A stretch of DNA of 64,000 nucleotides from Monarcha castaneiventris obscurior. Lineage: Eukaryota; Chordata; Aves; Passeriformes; Monarchidae. The stretch spans positions 10,576,501-10,640,500 of the forward strand of contig JAMPIT010000484.1 in NCBI GenBank assembly GCA_026261815.1, written 5' to 3'. Shown here piece after piece: positions 60,709 to 64,000 of the stretch. Position 1 is the stretch's first letter, and every line of letters starts with the position of its first letter. Both the position numbers and the translations under genes were made by a program. Under the pieces are notes generated by a model. That model ran no database searches. It had not been told where the DNA came from and saw only the letters and a list, made by a program, of their open reading frames with translations.

Positions 60709-63665
60709 TCCTATTACACATGGATTTCTGTCTGTGATAAGCATAATGTGCACTGATGGAAGGTGGCAAAACCTGGAGGGAGTCTGACTTATCAGCCACA
60801 AACATCTGGAGAAATCAGAAGCTGAAATCAAAGCATAATAATACCTACATTTTTAAATGGACCTGTCACATGCATTAAATAAGAAGCTGTGTCAATCTCG
60901 CTGCTGCTGCCCTATGGCCCATCACATCTCACCTTCTCAGACACCTTTAAGGAGGGAAAGGGGGGAAGATACATCCCACAGGAAGGCTCCTCGGATGACC
61001 CAGTGTGTGTGTGCAGCCTGGGGGCTCAGCAGTAGGTGGGGCTCACTGCACTTTGCACCCTCTTCAGAGGCACCGTGTTCGTGGATGTGGAGACTCACTC
61101 TGCCAGCAGGACCACCCACATCCCAGCTCTCCTCTCCCTCCTGGGATGACTTTTGTCTGAGCCAGTCTTTACACCACCCTCGTGGCAATACAAGCAGTTA
61201 GAGCGGCCTGTGTGCCAGTACCCCTTCTACACACAGCGGTCACAGGCACACCAGAGCAGGCACCATTCTGCACTGATGCAATATTTCATGCTAATCCACC
61301 TTGAGAACACCTGAAAGGACTTAAATACGTGTACTATACAAGCACCCCACTGAGACAGTGGGAATAGGAACAGACCTGTAATTACCAAGTAAAGACAATG
61401 AAATCACACGTACTCCCGCCGCCTGTGGTTCTAAATGAGGAGAAGTGTTAGTTACACCGTTGTATTTCTATAGCATCTGAGGAGAAAAAACAGAGGGTGT
61501 AATGAGCTACCAGACTTGTGATAAGCAGAATTAAAGTGCATTCACAATTTACCCCGATTTACCACTCCGCGAGGAGGGACGCAGAGGGAAGCACAATTAA
61601 AGTTTTGCACTTCCCTTTAATTTGGGGAACAAAGAACAGGCCTGAGAGAACAATTTTGTGTTGTTTCACAGACCTCAGCCATTTGCCACCCCCATATGGA
61701 AAGATGTGCCACAGAGAGAGAAAAGGTGCACATGACAGTGGCTGGAAACTTTTGCCATGACATTGCAGAACATCTGAATCTGGGTGTCTTGGGCTGAATT
61801 TTAATCACCAGGTGCCTGCTTTGCCCTGTGGAAAGGGAGAGTTCACAGGACTGATAGCAGAGCTGATGTTTGAAAGAGATCTACAGAAAATGTCCCTTTC
61901 TTCTTACATAGACTTAGGAAATCTAAAGGATAGGAATATGGAAGTAGGATGGTGAAAGAAACATATTCCCCAAAGTAGGTTCCTTTATGAAGGCTCTCCT
62001 GAGGGGAAGACAGGGGGGGTTTCACGTCTTTTAATGCTCTGTTTTTAGTACTTTTAAAAGAGTATTGGTTGTGAAATTTTTCTTTGTTCACCTCTTTGAT
62101 TACTATTGGTTTGGTGTTACGTGGTTGGGAGTCCTTTTGTGGTGGGAAGGTCTTTCCAGAGAGGATGTTGCTGCAGTGTTTGCTTTGGATGCTCAAAGTT
62201 TGCATTCAGAAACATCATGCAGCCTTTTCACTGGAGACCCCGACTGAGGCACAGCTAATTCAAAAGCTGTCCAATATGCATTTTCTTATAGGGCAAAATC
62301 ATAGTCCACATTATCCTACTCATTTTATCAACAGGGCAGTTCATTTGAAGCATCTTCTTGGGTCAGTGGATAAATATTTTAATTCTTTCCTCAGATGCAG
62401 CAGGTTAGAGAGCACAATTTATAAGTATATTCTTTAATAGACTTCTGAATGGAAACTTTTGTGGATTCAAAACTGATTTTCTGACACTAAAACTGTTCTT
62501 TGGCCTCATTCTAAGGCAAAAGCGTTAATCTCTTCTGGACAGACAGGCCCTTTGGAAATCATTCACTTAGAAGGAGAAGGAAAAAAGCACCCTGTAAGCC
62601 ATTTTCTTTATTCTCAGAAAACAGAATGTCATGGAGAAAATGATGAGCAAGTGTGTGTGTAATCATGTATTTATTTATCTGAATCCCACACTGCAAATTT
62701 TGTAGGTACAGAAGATGATGAGAAAGATAAGGCACTGAAGTGATTGTTTAAACTGAAATTGAGTCTCACTCACTGCAGAGTTTGAATTAAACAAAAATAA
62801 CCCAATGCAGCAGTGTAATAACCTTAAGTGAGCCACTTTTTAAGCAGCTTATACATAATGGAATTCTCCCAGCTTTTTACAAATGTTCCACATATGTTCA
62901 GATAATCATCGAACTGATGGGCTTTCCTCGCAGATGCCTGAAAATAAACTCTGATCTCAAAACCTGAGCGTGGCTTCTTTCTTTCCCCTGTACATCCAGC
63001 TTCCACACATTGTTCTTTATCCAAGTATCTAAGTGCTTTCAGTAGACCAGAGCATCCTGGTTTTATATATCCATAAATATGTTTTATAGCCACTATAGGG
63101 ATTTCTATGCTACAATACACTAATGGCTCACCCAAGCAAGGTACTGTGGCCATAACAGTGATCAGTGCTGGATGTTTCAGCGCAGAGAAAGGCTCCAGTG
63201 TCTCTCTGAACTAGGTAACCTATAAATTGTGTAACATTACCGGTGCTGCCTCATTATTTTCTTCTGGTGAGTGCCACTGTAGAGATAATATGCCAAAAAA
63301 CCAATAATTCTTAATTGTTAAGTACCATTTTCAGATTCAAAGACATGGAGTAAAATCAAATAGCAACCTAGGAAAAAAGAATCGGAAGATAAGGAGAAAG
63401 GCTGCAACAAGGAAATAGTTATGAGGAAGAAGTATAAATCCTGTTACAGATGGGTCTGAAAACAGGGCTCCAGGCATATCTGGTCTGTGCAGATGCCAAG
63501 GACATTTAGATTTGGATTTAGGGAGGTGGACTCTACCTATCATCTCATTAGCCTATGAAAACAATTATAGCAGAACTATCTTGATTAGCCTATTCCTGAA
63601 AAAAAAGCAGGAACAACCCATTTTCTTTAGATCATGTGTTTATCTGAGAGGCACAGGAAACACCT

Positions 63666-63682
63666 GGATCTAGATGGCAGCA
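63666..63682 (+). promoter_or_regulatory. CTCF-like motif
   Basis: ggatctagatggcagca carries the CTCF core variant AGATGGCAG, with a weaker 5' half. It lies 40 bp before the CAG run and near the rising CpG content at the right edge. Confidence 0.3.
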
Positions 63683-63722
63683 CTGGGGACATTGCCGACA
63701 AGATATTTAGGCCAGGTGAGCG

Positions 63723-63738
63723 GCAGCAGCAGCAGCAG
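63723..63738. repeat. (CAG)5 trinucleotide run
   Basis: Five perfect CAG units (63724-63738). On the minus strand they would read as CTG and, in one open frame, as an alanine run, but that frame is not supported as coding. Trinucleotide runs are commoner in exons and 5' untranslated regions than in bulk DNA, so the edge may be close to a gene. Confidence 0.85.
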
Positions 63739-64000
63739 ATCTTAGAAATGTGCTCCTCCATGATCTGTTATTAAACACTTTCCAAGCAGCACCGAGCTGC
63801 TCCTTAGCTGAACTCGCTGCATCCTCGGCTACGAGTCTCATGTGCAGCACAGCAGCCAGCAAGTGACAGAAGGCAAACGTGCTGCCTGTGCTGATGCAGC
63901 CTCTTTCTATCAAAGGGAAAAGTGCCTGGACTTGAAAGAGACTCCCCGTGACTGAGTAACACAGTGTCGGTTCCTCTAATGAGTGCCGATCTGGAGCGCG

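Larger units (their letters stand above)
57546..64000. other. Non-coding stretch to window edge, no gene seen
   Basis: No gene recognised. Holds several microsatellites and one bulged hairpin (listed separately). 60850-61260 is moderately GC-rich, with a plus frame open for 114 codons but no known domain. The last 300 bp gain CpG (accgagctgc, ctcggctacgag, gccgatctggagcgcg), so a CpG island or promoter may begin just past the right edge. Confidence 0.6.

Noticed and set aside
1..64000. tRNA, rRNA, snRNA, known microRNA or CRISPR
   Set aside because: Scanned by eye for familiar mature or promoter-box sequences and regular spacer arrays; none was recognised. A computed search (tRNAscan-SE, Infernal with Rfam) would settle it.

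Overview
The window reads as a stretch of a bird nuclear genome, intergenic or deep intronic, with no gene I can support. The avian signal is direct. Three fragments match the 3' end of chicken-repeat 1 (CR1) LINEs (19069-19205 minus, 41532-41683 plus, 57425-57545 minus), including the CR1 terminal octamer motif. There is also an endogenous retrovirus long terminal repeat (LTR, 54700-55135, minus) of a kind I associate from memory with songbirds. The order (passerine) is an inference; the class (bird) is well supported.

Layout. 1-19068 is unique-looking non-coding DNA with three very old L2/MIR-type repeat remnants (9985, 11745, 15655), decayed microsatellites, a long polypyrimidine tract (12814) and a four-unit 10-bp array carrying two Oct/POU octamers (18041). 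At 19069 a CR1 fragment directly abuts a CpG-rich block (19206-19740), the best promoter candidate in the window. 19741-32251 holds three successive perfect hairpins (21857-21956), two blocks that look like developmental enhancers (22340-22880, 26080-26160) and two more old L2/MIR remnants. A young 29-bp GC-rich minisatellite sits at 32252-32406. 32407-54699 is long non-coding DNA with scattered enhancer-like blocks, an RFX X-box match (44952), a possible terminal exon (46568) and a weak TATA-containing promoter-like stretch (49300-49610). 54700-55144 is the retroviral LTR plus its polypurine tract. 55145-64000 holds a good CTCF-like motif, a CR1 fragment, microsatellites, a bulged hairpin (60675) and, at the right edge, a short CAG run with CpG content beginning to rise.

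Coding potential. The longest open frames (about 200 codons at 7918-8520 plus, and about 204 codons from the first ATG at 53474 minus) show no domain I recognise and are compatible with chance. No tRNA, rRNA, snRNA, known microRNA or CRISPR was recognised. Because there are no genes, nothing can be said about genes acting together. The useful content is regulatory candidates, structured DNA or RNA, and repeats. Conservation claims cannot be tested from one sequence and are marked as inference.
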